Source: COE1 sp965114465 (lineage in GTDB: Bacteria > Bacillota > Clostridia > Lachnospirales > Lachnospiraceae). From it: 64,000 bases of DNA. This document shows, one piece after another, positions 55,145-63,939 of the stretch. Where the stretch lies: the NCBI GenBank assembly GCA_965114465.1, contig CBCOYO010000001.1, positions 17,233 through 81,232 on the forward strand, read 5' to 3'. The number at the start of each line of letters is the position of its first letter. Position 1 is the first letter of the stretch. The position numbers and the translations under genes are program-made. The notes beneath the pieces are model-generated. The model worked only from the letters and a program-made list of their open reading frames with translations. It searched no databases and was not told where the DNA came from.

Positions 55145-56488
55145 TTACGCAACCTGAAGCATAATCCCTACCGTAACCTCATTCCCATTTTGTTCAAAGG
55201 ACAGATCCCCCATATACTTTTTAGCCATCCTAAGCATATTCTTTAAGCCGATTCCATGCCCGCCGCCTTTTTTCGTTGTATACGGAAGTCCGTCTGCCGG
55301 ATTAATAGAAATTTTACCTTCAAAGCTGTTGCTGATAATCAGCATAAAAATACTGTTCTTACGGAATGCCTGAATCCTGATATATGGTTTTTCCCCATTT
55401 ACTGACTCCATGCAGTTATTCAGCGCATTATACAAAATCACGCTGACATCAAAGGCATCCAGTTTTGTATTTTCTGGGTAACGGAAGTCGCTTTCAAATC
55501 GGATTCCACGCATCCTAGCTTCTTTTTTCTTTTCTAAAAGAATCATATCCGTAACTGGATTTCCTGTCCTAATCTCAGGCGCAAGCTCCTGCCATTCTAT
55601 TTTCAGGCTCTCCAGATATGCCGAAGCTTCGACAGTGTTTTCCGTTCCCATCAGGCGTTCTATCATCTGGATATGGTTTCCCATGTCATGGCGCAAGGAA
55701 CGGATATCCTCATACAGCTTTTCAATCCCCTTAATATGCGTTTTTATCGTATTTATCTGACTTTCCAAAAGTTCATGTCCGGACTGTTCCTCTTGTGACG
55801 TTTTCCAGTTCTGAAAGATAATGATTATCACAAGGACTGCCATTACGGATATCAGATAGTATAAAAAACAAAGTACGTCATAAAATCCTGTCGTTTCGGA
55901 TTTACTCTGATAAAAATGAAAGACTGCATAACCGGCTGCTCCTGACAGGGACGGCACGGTCAGCATCACAAGTTCTCTTCTTTCCATATAACCGCCCTTA
56001 CTTTCATATGCCCTGTTGACTGCTCTGACAGACAATAACAGAAACAGGAAACTAAACAGGAGGCACAGAACCCTTACTGCCACATACAGCCCGTAATGCA
56101 GCCATACCCTCGCTGCCAGTTGTGGATTGAAAAGGACAATATCAAACAAGCGGTCTATAATCCCCGCCATAGAAGCGGACAACCAGCGCAGTGAAAAGAA
56201 CGTAACGGACAAAAATATCTTTTGGTTCATATTTCGCCTATCCACTACGCACATCATGGCAAATGCCGCTAATGTACCTATGAAATATGCAAGAATATTG
56301 TCTATCCGCAACGGCATAATGTATAAAACCGTCATTACCACACTATACGCTGCACCTGCCTTAACCGCATTGTTTCTGCACGGCATATAAGGTGATATAA
56401 ATATTCCAAGGCATATGCCCGCAGCGATAAGCTGCACAATAATTGATACATAAGACGTAATATTCCAACATAATTCTACCGGGTTCAC
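55145..56488 (-). CDS. GHKL-type sensor histidine kinase (AgrC-like)
   Basis: A 447-residue kinase with seven or so N-terminal membrane helices (to about residue 220), a linker, the phospho-acceptor region IRSLRHDMGNHIQMIERLM, and a GHKL ATPase domain (VILYNALNNCMESV; GGGHGIGLKNMLRMAKKY). The multi-helix sensor is typical of peptide-pheromone kinases, but no agrB/agrD-like genes are near. Its start overlaps the end of the regulator gene (ATGA). Confidence 0.9.
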   Translation of the reverse strand: MNPVELCWNITSYVSIIVQLIAAGICLGIFISPYMPCRNNAVKAGAAYSVVMTVLYIMPLRIDNILAYFIGTLAAFAMMCVVDRRNMNQKIFLSVTFFSLRWLSASMAGIIDRLFDIVLFNPQLAARVWLHYGLYVAVRVLCLLFSFLFLLLSVRAVNRAYESKGGYMERRELVMLTVPSLSGAAGYAVFHFYQSKSETTGFYDVLCFLYYLISVMAVLVIIIIFQNWKTSQEEQSGHELLESQINTIKTHIKGIEKLYEDIRSLRHDMGNHIQMIERLMGTENTVEASAYLESLKIEWQELAPEIRTGNPVTDMILLEKKKEARMRGIRFESDFRYPENTKLDAFDVSVILYNALNNCMESVNGEKPYIRIQAFRKNSIFMLIISNSFEGKISINPADGLPYTTKKGGGHGIGLKNMLRMAKKYMGDLSFEQNGNEVTVGIMLQVA

Positions 56489-57258
56489 CTAATTTCCCTT
56501 CCTTTCCTCTGGTTATATTTCAGATACTGTTTCACAAATTTCGGATAATTCTGCTTTGCAACCAGCACTGTCCCATTTTCCATAACAACAGACACGGCAT
56601 CGTATCTTAGCACATACTTGAAATGGATCAGGTATGATCGATGCGTCCTAAAAAAGTCCTCGCCTGTCTTTTTCTCCAAATCGGACAGTTTTCCGTAATA
56701 TTCCGTATCGCCGTTTACCGTGTGAATAATGACTTTACGGTTGAACACTTCCGCATAAACAATATCTTGAAACAATATTTTTGTATGAACTCCCCCAGCC
56801 TGTACCATCATGTATTCCCCATTATTTCCATCGCCGCCTTTCTTTCTGCATCCGATTTCCCGCAGCGCATTTCCAAAGACCTCATTGAATTTATCATCGG
56901 ATAAAGGTTTAACCAGATAATGGAACGCCCCAACGTCAAACGCCTGAAAAACATACTCCGGCGCTGCTGTAACAAAAATAATAAGTGCATCCCTCTGCCG
57001 ACTGCGGAAAAGCCTTGCCGTTTCCATGCCATCCAGCTCTGGCATCTGTATGTCCAAAAATAAAATATCCACTTTCGTACTGCCCTCTAACAGCTCTTTG
57101 CCGGAAGAAAACCGTTCCGTTACCGCAGAAGGGAGCATTTTCTTTACTTTTTTCTCCAGCAAGTCAAGCATAAACGCCTCGTCATCACAAATTGCCACGC
57201 AAATGGCATCTCTAGCGGTTTGTGCGCTGACATCTATCCTGCCAATAAAGTCCTCCAT
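56485..57258 (-). CDS. LytTR-family response regulator
   Basis: A 257-residue regulator: receiver domain (VAICDDEAFMLDLLEKKV; VDILFLDIQMPELDGM with phospho-Asp near 72; YLVKPL) and LytTR DNA-binding domain (about 155-250: QDIVYAEVFNRKVIIHT, LEKKTGEDFFRTHRSYLIHF). It pairs with the GHKL kinase behind it, overlapping by four bases. The start follows AAAGGAGATGTG. LytTR targets are usually tandem 9-bp repeats; I found none adjacent. Confidence 0.92.
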   Translation of the reverse strand: MEDFIGRIDVSAQTARDAICVAICDDEAFMLDLLEKKVKKMLPSAVTERFSSGKELLEGSTKVDILFLDIQMPELDGMETARLFRSRQRDALIIFVTAAPEYVFQAFDVGAFHYLVKPLSDDKFNEVFGNALREIGCRKKGGDGNNGEYMMVQAGGVHTKILFQDIVYAEVFNRKVIIHTVNGDTEYYGKLSDLEKKTGEDFFRTHRSYLIHFKYVLRYDAVSVVMENGTVLVAKQNYPKFVKQYLKYNQRKGREIR

Positions 57259-57280
57259 AAAATCACATCTCCTTTATGTA

Positions 57281-57318
57281 ATAAGCTAATAAAAACTGGC
57301 ATGAGTGTGAATTGTAAC
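57281..57318. repeat. R2 repeat fragment, copy 4
   Basis: ATAAGCTAATAAAAACTGGC followed by ATGAGTGTGAATTGTAAC, matching one end of R2 copies 2 and 3. Confidence 0.65.
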
Positions 57319-57587
57319 TGTAGATTTCCTGCTATCCATACCAGATGGTCAAAACAACATTTCTTAATATTATATCACAAAAGTTGTTTTAACCTGATAT
57401 GGTAAGTTGTAAACAGACCTTGTTTTGTTGTGAAAATATTTCTATACTCACAAACGATTACGGAAATTTGTGTACAGCAGTTTACAAGATTTTATAAAAG
57501 TTATATTTTCATAATTTCTTCCTTGAAAGGCAACTCACTATGTTTTTTGCAAAAAACACTTCGTGACAGCCCCTAGGCAGAACTGTT

Positions 57588-57723
57588 GTAACAGTTCAGA
57601 TAACCCATTGAACTGTTACATATCCAGCCATTCGAAATCGCTTCGCGATGGGCTGGATACCTCCAATCACTACATTTTATTACGGTCAGCGCAGTAAATG
57701 CGCAGACCTACCTGAACTGTTAC
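57588..57723. repeat. R1 interspersed hairpin repeat, copy 2
   Basis: A 136-bp element with perfect 12-bp terminal inverted repeats GTAACAGTTCAG / CTGAACTGTTAC and the same three inner hairpins as the copy at 1036-1171. Confidence 0.85.
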
Positions 57724-57752
57724 CCATATTTTCCACAATTTTTCTGAAATAG

Positions 57753-57781
57753 TTGATAAATTCGTCATCTTCTACTATAAT
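57753..57781 (+). promoter_or_regulatory. Sigma-A promoter of the DHH gene
   Basis: TTGATA (57753-57758) and perfect TATAAT (57776-57781) with a 17-base spacer, giving a leader of about 210 nt. Confidence 0.65.
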
Positions 57782-57998
57782 AAAGAGTAAGTAATACATA
57801 AATTGTCACAAGAACAATATCCACAAAAGACAGCCAGCGAACTGATTTATCGGCACAGCCGTTGCGTGGACAGGTAAAAAACTCCACTGCAAAAATTACT
57901 GTATCGAAAAATATATGTTTGCTATATGGGTTTGTGTCTGCGCTGCATCCACAAACTCCACAACGGGCAAAAAGCAGCGCGGAAATGAGGTAAAACAT
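57765..57998 (-). CDS. Doubtful small cysteine-rich membrane protein
   Basis: A 77-codon frame opposite the DHH leader, with two hydrophobic stretches (MFYLISALLF; FVDIVLVTIYVLLTLYY) and cysteine pairs (CGVCGC; CPRNGC). Protein-like in composition, but its start codon overlaps that of the DHH gene, it has no ribosome site, and a plus-strand promoter reads across it. It is kept as a low-confidence candidate. Confidence 0.25.
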   Translation of the reverse strand: MFYLISALLFARCGVCGCSADTNPYSKHIFFDTVIFAVEFFTCPRNGCADKSVRWLSFVDIVLVTIYVLLTLYYSRR

Positions 57999-58917
57999 GA
58001 GATTAATAACACGTTCTGATTTTGATGGTCTTGCATGCGGTGCACTGTTAAAGGAAGCTGGCATTATTGATCATTGGAAATTTGCGCATCCAAAGGATTT
58101 ACAAGACGGCTTAGTAGAAGTAACCGAAGACGACTGCCTTGCTAACGTTCCCTATGTCGAAGGCTGCGGACTATGGTTTGACCACCATTCCAGCGAGCAC
58201 GAACGACTCCAACTGGAGGGAAAATATAAAGGCGAAAGTCGTATTACCCCCTCCTGTGCCCGCATTATCTATGAGTATTACGGCGGAAGAGAGCGATTTC
58301 CACAATTTGATGACATGATGGAAGCGGTAGATAAAGTAGATTCCGGAAATCTGACCATTGATGAAATTCAAAATCCAACTGGTTGGATATTAGTCGGTTT
58401 CTTAATGGATCCAAGAACAGGGCTTGGCAGATGGCGCAATTTTACAATTTCCAATTATCAGTTAATGGAAAAGCTCATTGACGCTTGCCGCACAATGACT
58501 ACTGAGCAAATTCTTTCTTTGCCCGATGTAAAGGAACGCATTGAAATCTATTTTGAGCAGAATGAAAAATTTATGGAAATGGTTCGACAATATACGCGCA
58601 TTGACGGAAATCTAATTATTTCTGATTTAAGAGGTGTTAATCCGATTTACTCTGGTAACCGATTCCTAATTTACAGCATGTATCCAGAGCAAAATATCTC
58701 AGCGTGGATTGTCAGCGGACGCGGCGGTGCAGGCTGCAGCGCCGCATGCGGCTACAGTATTCTCAATAAAACATCAAATGTTGATGTCGGAAGCCTTATG
58801 CTCAAATATGGCGGCGGCGGGCATAAAAAAGTCGGCACCTGTCAGTTCACCGATGAAAATATGGACACGGAACTTCCTAAAATGCTGGCGGAATTAAGTG
58901 CTATGGCAAATCAATAA
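57997..58917 (+). CDS. DHH-family phosphoesterase
   Basis: A 306-residue cytosolic phosphoesterase: DHH domain with RSDFDGLACGALL (metal-binding Asp) and LWFDHHSSE, and a C-terminal DHHA1 domain with KYGGGGHKKVGTCQF. Relatives hydrolyse oligoribonucleotides or cyclic dinucleotide products; the exact substrate is unknown. The start follows GAGGTAAAAC. It is a monocistronic unit between a promoter and the hairpin at 58946. Confidence 0.88.
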   Translation: MRLITRSDFDGLACGALLKEAGIIDHWKFAHPKDLQDGLVEVTEDDCLANVPYVEGCGLWFDHHSSEHERLQLEGKYKGESRITPSCARIIYEYYGGRERFPQFDDMMEAVDKVDSGNLTIDEIQNPTGWILVGFLMDPRTGLGRWRNFTISNYQLMEKLIDACRTMTTEQILSLPDVKERIEIYFEQNEKFMEMVRQYTRIDGNLIISDLRGVNPIYSGNRFLIYSMYPEQNISAWIVSGRGGAGCSAACGYSILNKTSNVDVGSLMLKYGGGGHKKVGTCQFTDENMDTELPKMLAELSAMANQ

Positions 58918-58945
58918 ATACAATTTGCGTGTCTGTGCCGAAAAA

Positions 58946-58989
58946 GGGGCTATCGCATTAAGAAAAACTTATTGCGACAGCCCCTTTTT
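58946..58989 (+). terminator. Terminator of the DHH gene (short R4-type)
   Basis: GGGGCTATCGCATTAAG pairs with CTTATTGCGACAGCCCC and is followed by TTTTT. It is a shortened relative of the R4 repeats and can also serve the convergent YjbR gene. Confidence 0.8.
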
Positions 58990-58993
58990 GTAT

Positions 58994-59359
58994 TTACTTT
59001 TTTCTATTACGTTTCTTTGGCGCTGTTAAATCATAGCTTTCACATATCATGCGCTTAATTTCTTCCTCTGGCACTGTGCCATCCAATATAATGGAATTCC
59101 AATGCTCCTTATTCAAATGATATGCCGGCAAAATCGACGGATATGTCTGCCGCCAGAAATCACGCCACTCTGGTGAACACTTTACATTAATCCAGACAGC
59201 GTCCTCTCTGTCAAAAATCCATGCAAATACTTTTTGATTCTTTTGATGGCGCATTACACACCAGTTTGCATCATGAAACGGATAATCTTCATAAACATTT
59301 TCTAACGTCAGGCAAAAAGAAATTGCCTCGCTCCTTTGCAGCATTTTTCCTTGTTCCAT
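58994..59359 (-). CDS. MmcQ/YjbR-family protein
   Basis: A 121-residue protein of the YjbR fold (MmcQ-like): FPFHDANW-like YPFHDANWCVMRH, VFAWIFDREDAVWINVKC, and a tail with YHLNKEHWNSIILDG. The fold resembles CyaY and may bind DNA; function is unproven. It starts three bases after the aldose-epimerase stop and is in operon with it. Confidence 0.88.
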   Translation of the reverse strand: MEQGKMLQRSEAISFCLTLENVYEDYPFHDANWCVMRHQKNQKVFAWIFDREDAVWINVKCSPEWRDFWRQTYPSILPAYHLNKEHWNSIILDGTVPEEEIKRMICESYDLTAPKKRNRKK

Positions 59360-59362
59360 ATC

Positions 59363-60259
59363 CTATTTTCCTGCAAAAATCCGATAGCTGCACTCCCATG
59401 TTTTTCCAGCTTCTGCTTGATTGGTATAGGGACGCTGCTGCAATGTTCCTTGATATCCTTTATGATCACAGATACCCCACCATGGTTCAATACATACATA
59501 ACCCGCATTGCTGTCAGGCATTGACCAAATTCCCCATACAGGACAGTCTGCTTCCAACCGGATATATTCTCTGCCATTTTCATCTAAAAGTGCAACCGCC
59601 TTAACTTGCTGCTGCGCAAGACACAACGCATCCTGATCAAATATACCATCTGTAATTGGAAATACACCATTTTCTAACTTAATTTCTATATTCTTTCCCG
59701 TTAAGAGTCCGTCAGGCACACCGATTTCTGTCGAAACAACATTCTCCTTTCCCTCTACGCCATAAAGTTTTACTGCATATTCGGTTCGATTCTTTGCTGT
59801 CCCTGTTTTAACAGGGCAGGCAAATGCTGGATGACCGCCAAAGGAAAAATACATCGTTTTCTCATCCTGATTGATAACCCGCAGACTCTCAATAATTCCA
59901 TTCTCTGTAAGTTGATACTCCACTTCAAGCGCAAACGCAAATGGATACTTTTGCAGCGTATTTTCGTTACTCTTAATTGTAAAAACTACCTGATCTGCCT
60001 CCTGCTTTAACACGGTGAAATCCATATCTCGAGCAAAACCATGCTTATCCATAACAAACTCTGTATCGTGATATTGATATTTTCCACCCTCTAGCTTACC
60101 AATAAAAGGAAATAAAATCGGCGAGGTTTTTCCCCAAAAAGCCGGATCAGCTTCCCACATATATTCCATATTTTCTTCTTTTCTCACCAATGATTTCAGC
60201 TCTGCGCCAAAACTTTCAATTTCTGCCGTAAATACAGCATTTTCCAATAAAATCCGCAT
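59363..60259 (-). CDS. Aldose 1-epimerase family protein
   Basis: A 298-residue galactose-mutarotase-like protein (LacX/YihR-type): early SFGAELKSLV, FWGKTSPILFPFIGKL, a HGFARD motif, FSFGGHPAFACP with the conserved histidine, and VCIEPWWGICD. It likely interconverts sugar anomers in the cytosol; substrate is unknown. The start follows GGAAGGTGG. It is followed directly by the YjbR gene. Confidence 0.9.
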   Translation of the reverse strand: MRILLENAVFTAEIESFGAELKSLVRKEENMEYMWEADPAFWGKTSPILFPFIGKLEGGKYQYHDTEFVMDKHGFARDMDFTVLKQEADQVVFTIKSNENTLQKYPFAFALEVEYQLTENGIIESLRVINQDEKTMYFSFGGHPAFACPVKTGTAKNRTEYAVKLYGVEGKENVVSTEIGVPDGLLTGKNIEIKLENGVFPITDGIFDQDALCLAQQQVKAVALLDENGREYIRLEADCPVWGIWSMPDSNAGYVCIEPWWGICDHKGYQGTLQQRPYTNQAEAGKTWECSYRIFAGK

Positions 60260-60308
60260 CGTTTATACCACCTTCCCTGCCGCTGCTTAAATCCATCTCC
60301 GTTTTGCT

Positions 60309-62393
60309 TTATCGTATTGATTCAGGCAGCTTAAATTTTGTCATTTCCTGTTCCATTTCTTTTGACACCATTGTCAGTTTTTCAACCCGTTCAGATACAT
60401 TCCGTATATCCTCTAACTCTACATCCAAAGAACCTGTCACCTCAACAGATAAATCTTCCGCTTTCTGAGAAATATCGCGGATTCGCGTTACTGCATGAAC
60501 AATTGAACGATCAATCTTGTACATTTCTGCGATAAGTTCATCAATTTCATTGACAGAATCGCTTGTTTGATCTGCTAGATTACTAAAACCGCGGAAAATA
60601 TCCTCCACCTGCTGCACCGCTGCCACTTGATTGTTCACTGCCTTCTTAACATCTTCAATATTGGAAACTGTCAGCCCAATATCTCCGCAAAGTTCCTGAA
60701 TAATCCGTTCTATATGTTCTGTCGCAGTTGCGGAATCTGCCGCAAGTTTCCGAATTGATTCTGCTACCACCGCAAACCCTTTGCCATGCTCTCCTGCACG
60801 CGCCGCTTCAATGCTGGCATTTAGTGACAGCAGTTCTGTTTCTGAGGAGATATCATTAATTGTATTTACAATATCCGCAATCTTCATAGAATGCGTTTCC
60901 AGTGTCTTAATACGATCATAAGATAGATTAACATTGCGCTCTACATCACTGTTTTGCTGCTCTAGCTCCTTAACACTCTTGACGCCCTCCTGCCCAGAAA
61001 GCATGGTATTTTCCGCCTCACTTAACAGATTTCCGCTCTTTTCTTTTAATTCCTTAAATTTTGCCTCCATCTGCTCTGTTCGTATTACAACTTTATTGAC
61101 ATCTGCCGTCTGCGCTGCTGTGCCCTCTGTAATTTCCTTAAAAGCACTGTTAATCGTATCAACATTTTCCTCAATATCCTTTAATTTGCCGGAACTTTGA
61201 ATTACATCGGCAGCAAAAGTGGCAATGCGCACAAGAATATTGGAGATTTTATCGGTCATTTTATTAAAGCTGCGCGCAAGCATTCCGATTTCATTTTGAT
61301 AATTTTCCTCGGCTTTTACTGAGAAATCACCGTCAGATGCATTGGTAATCAATTCTGTTATCGAAACAATCGGCATTGTCAGTTTCCGTGCAAGATATAC
61401 CATCACCAAAATCGCCAAAGAAATCGCAATCAATGTAACAATTACAGCAACCAAAATCATCCTGCGCACCATTGCCATTGCGGTACTTTGCTTCTGTAAT
61501 GTTACCAAAGACCAGGAATCCGAATTCCCCTTTAACGGAATATTTGTATAATTAACATAATACTGTTCACCATTATACTGAATTTTGGCACTGCCAGTGC
61601 GCTCTGCCATTACCTGTGCAATCACTTCTTTAAAATCGTTTGACGCTTCCAGCGGATGCACTTCTGTAATAATGCTTCCACTCTCGTCCGTTGCAATTTT
61701 CCCTGAAGCATCCTTCACCGAAACCGTTTTGGTCATATCCCTGTAATTATATTGTTCTTCTATCTGCACAAGGTCAGGATGCGCAACCACAGCACCCTCG
61801 CCGTCAATAACAAAGGATACTCTTCCGTCTTTCTCGTGGGAATACTCTCCAATCAAACTTTGCAGAAAATCCAGCTTTAAATCTGCTGCGTAAATTCCCA
61901 CCAGCTTCCCCTCACGATACATAGGAAAGAAAATAGATGTACACGGCATCCCCGTTGCAACAGAATAATAGGACTTAGAAACAAATGCTTGCTGATCTGC
62001 CATTGCCTGTACAAACCACCATCTAGTTGACCGATCTGCAAGCTCCCCTGCGGAACGCCCTGTCTGCATTCCATCCGTTCCTTGTATGTATATCTGCTCC
62101 AAAAACGCATTTCGTTTCACACAGCTTTCTAAAATCGGGGTCTGAACATCCGTTTTCATTGTTAAAATATTCGGATTCACCGCCAATTCTTCATTAATAC
62201 TGTACGCTCCGTCCATAAAAGTGGAAATTTCACTCGCCAAAAGCTTCGAAATATCTTGATTTTTGGAATAAATATCTTTCTCATATGAGGAAGAAAAAAT
62301 TACAAGAATTACCACAACCAACGCCGCCGCAAGCGCGCAGACAATCGTCATCATCGGCATTAACAATTGTTTAAAAATACTTTTACCTCTCAT
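60309..62393 (-). CDS. Methyl-accepting chemotaxis protein with Cache sensor
   Basis: A 694-residue chemoreceptor: membrane helix (about 10-33), extracellular dCache-type sensor (about 40-300, with RSTRWWFVQAMADQQ and YYSVATGMPCTSIFFP), second helix (about 308-332), HAMP domain (RKLTMPIVSITELI) and a cytoplasmic signalling domain with the conserved hairpin tip LLSLNASIEAARAGEHGKGF. The ligand cannot be predicted. The start follows AGGGGAGC. No flagellar or che genes are in the window. Confidence 0.94.
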   Translation of the reverse strand: MRGKSIFKQLLMPMMTIVCALAAALVVVILVIFSSSYEKDIYSKNQDISKLLASEISTFMDGAYSINEELAVNPNILTMKTDVQTPILESCVKRNAFLEQIYIQGTDGMQTGRSAGELADRSTRWWFVQAMADQQAFVSKSYYSVATGMPCTSIFFPMYREGKLVGIYAADLKLDFLQSLIGEYSHEKDGRVSFVIDGEGAVVAHPDLVQIEEQYNYRDMTKTVSVKDASGKIATDESGSIITEVHPLEASNDFKEVIAQVMAERTGSAKIQYNGEQYYVNYTNIPLKGNSDSWSLVTLQKQSTAMAMVRRMILVAVIVTLIAISLAILVMVYLARKLTMPIVSITELITNASDGDFSVKAEENYQNEIGMLARSFNKMTDKISNILVRIATFAADVIQSSGKLKDIEENVDTINSAFKEITEGTAAQTADVNKVVIRTEQMEAKFKELKEKSGNLLSEAENTMLSGQEGVKSVKELEQQNSDVERNVNLSYDRIKTLETHSMKIADIVNTINDISSETELLSLNASIEAARAGEHGKGFAVVAESIRKLAADSATATEHIERIIQELCGDIGLTVSNIEDVKKAVNNQVAAVQQVEDIFRGFSNLADQTSDSVNEIDELIAEMYKIDRSIVHAVTRIRDISQKAEDLSVEVTGSLDVELEDIRNVSERVEKLTMVSKEMEQEMTKFKLPESIR

Positions 62394-62462
62394 TTGTGCT
62401 CCCCTTTACCCATATGTCTTTCTATTATTTCTATAATTAATAAGCTCAATGAACAAACTATC

Positions 62463-62500
62463 CAAAAATGCGGCTGCATCTAAACTGATAGACGCAGCCA
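62463..62500 (-). terminator. Terminator of the second chemoreceptor gene
   Basis: On the minus strand GGCTGCGTCTA pairs with TAGATGCAGCC around TCAGTT and is followed by GCATTTTT. It separates the two chemoreceptor genes. Confidence 0.8.
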
Positions 62501-62522
62501 TAAATACAGCCTTGTTATTTTC

Positions 62523-63827
62523 TTATCCCAATACTTTCTGCTTCATAGAATCCATACTAAACTCTTTAATATATCCTACCAATTCCTCAGATATCTTAAC
62601 CACATTTTCAGTTGCTTCGTTGCATTCATTGACAATCTGGCGGAACTCCTCCATATTTTCTGTCGTTATCTGTGCACTGTCTGCATTCTGCTGTGCGCAG
62701 TCAGTCAGACTGACAATACCATTACCAATCACCTGCCTGTGCGTATCCAGCCCCTCCACTTCGCTGACAATTACATGAATTGAACTGTTTACTTTGCCGA
62801 TTTCTTGATTTAAGGAATTAAAGATAACCTCTGTATCCTGAATTTTTTCATTTTGCTTTAAAAATGCCTCCGAAACTTCCTTTGTAATCTCCACGCTTAC
62901 ATCCGAATTGTCAAGAAGATTCTTCACTACCTTTCCAATCTGCTCCGTAGATTCTTTAGACTGATCCGCAAGTGCACGGATTTCCTCTGCCACCACCGCA
63001 AAGCCTTTACCATGCTCGCCTGCACGCGCCGCCTCAATGCTTGCATTCAACGCAAGAAGGTTTGTCTGGCTGGAAATGCCTGCAATAATCTCTGTCGCTG
63101 CGCGGATTTGCTGTGCCGACTGGTTCGTCAAATCCGTCTGCTTACGAACGTTTTCAATCGCCTGACTGCTTTTCTCACTGATATGAATTAATTCTTTCAT
63201 AATCTCCTCAACAGAGCCATTATATTTCTTCATTAAATCAGCACTCTCTGTAAGCAGTTCGACATTTTGAATAATATTTCCAATGGATACGCTGATCGCA
63301 TCAATTTTTTCCTTCATATCATTGGTCTGCCCTGCCTGCGAAACCGTATTCGTTGTAATAGTCCCAACTTCCTCGCCGGTCTGTTCTACCGCAGCGGTCA
63401 TATTAGAGAATATCGTACGAAAATTATTGGATATCTCTGTAAGTCGATCGGATGTCTGGCTAATATTTAAAACAAGTTTAGCAAGTGAAGTCACTGTATT
63501 ATGTACGCTGCGAAACATCGCGCCGATCTCATCATCTCTCTCGGACATTCTCCGAATCTTTTCCTCAACAACGCCGCCCTTTGAAGTCTGCCCTACATCA
63601 CTGATTACTTGCTGGAATACATCATACGCAAACTTAATAATCGCACCGATCAGCCCTGCTGCCACCAAAATACCTGCTTCTATTAGTATCATTGCAATTA
63701 ATGTACTAATTACGCCTTTTTCCAATAATTTCAGCACGACAATCTGCCATACGCAAAGAACAACAAAAAGAGTGCCTGCCGCAATCACTAACTTATTGCG
63801 GAAATCCTTTTTATTCATGTCTTCCAT
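62523..63827 (-). CDS. Methyl-accepting chemotaxis-like protein without extracellular sensor
   Basis: A 434-residue transducer: two closely spaced membrane helices (about 12-34 and 40-62) with almost no external loop, then a long cytoplasmic helical domain containing LLALNASIEAARAGEHGKGF and VVAEEIRALADQ. Lacking a periplasmic domain, it may sense membrane or internal state. The start at 63827 follows GGGAGGGAAGAAC; the frame extends upstream without a site. A promoter TTGTGT / TATAAT (18-base spacer, -10 at 63891-63896) lies upstream. Confidence 0.9.
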   Translation of the reverse strand: MEDMNKKDFRNKLVIAAGTLFVVLCVWQIVVLKLLEKGVISTLIAMILIEAGILVAAGLIGAIIKFAYDVFQQVISDVGQTSKGGVVEEKIRRMSERDDEIGAMFRSVHNTVTSLAKLVLNISQTSDRLTEISNNFRTIFSNMTAAVEQTGEEVGTITTNTVSQAGQTNDMKEKIDAISVSIGNIIQNVELLTESADLMKKYNGSVEEIMKELIHISEKSSQAIENVRKQTDLTNQSAQQIRAATEIIAGISSQTNLLALNASIEAARAGEHGKGFAVVAEEIRALADQSKESTEQIGKVVKNLLDNSDVSVEITKEVSEAFLKQNEKIQDTEVIFNSLNQEIGKVNSSIHVIVSEVEGLDTHRQVIGNGIVSLTDCAQQNADSAQITTENMEEFRQIVNECNEATENVVKISEELVGYIKEFSMDSMKQKVLG

Positions 63828-63939
63828 GTTCTTCCCTCCCAATTTTTTAACGATTCCTGTCAATTTTTACGTCTGTTTCCATTATAACACAACTTTTCTA
63901 TATCACACAATACTGTTTCTGTAGAAAATTAATAAAATG

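Larger units (their letters stand above)
57259..57996. other. Intergenic region with repeat remnants
   Basis: About 740 bp. It contains a partial R2 (57281-57318), a palindrome GTTTTTTGCAAAAAAC near 57542, an R4-like half (GTGACAGCCCC, 57564), R1 copy 2 and the promoter at 57753-57781. A doubtful minus-strand frame overlaps its right end. Confidence 0.6.

Noticed and set aside
55145..57258. Complete agr quorum-sensing system
   Set aside because: Only the kinase and LytTR regulator are present; no AgrB- or AgrD-like genes are nearby.
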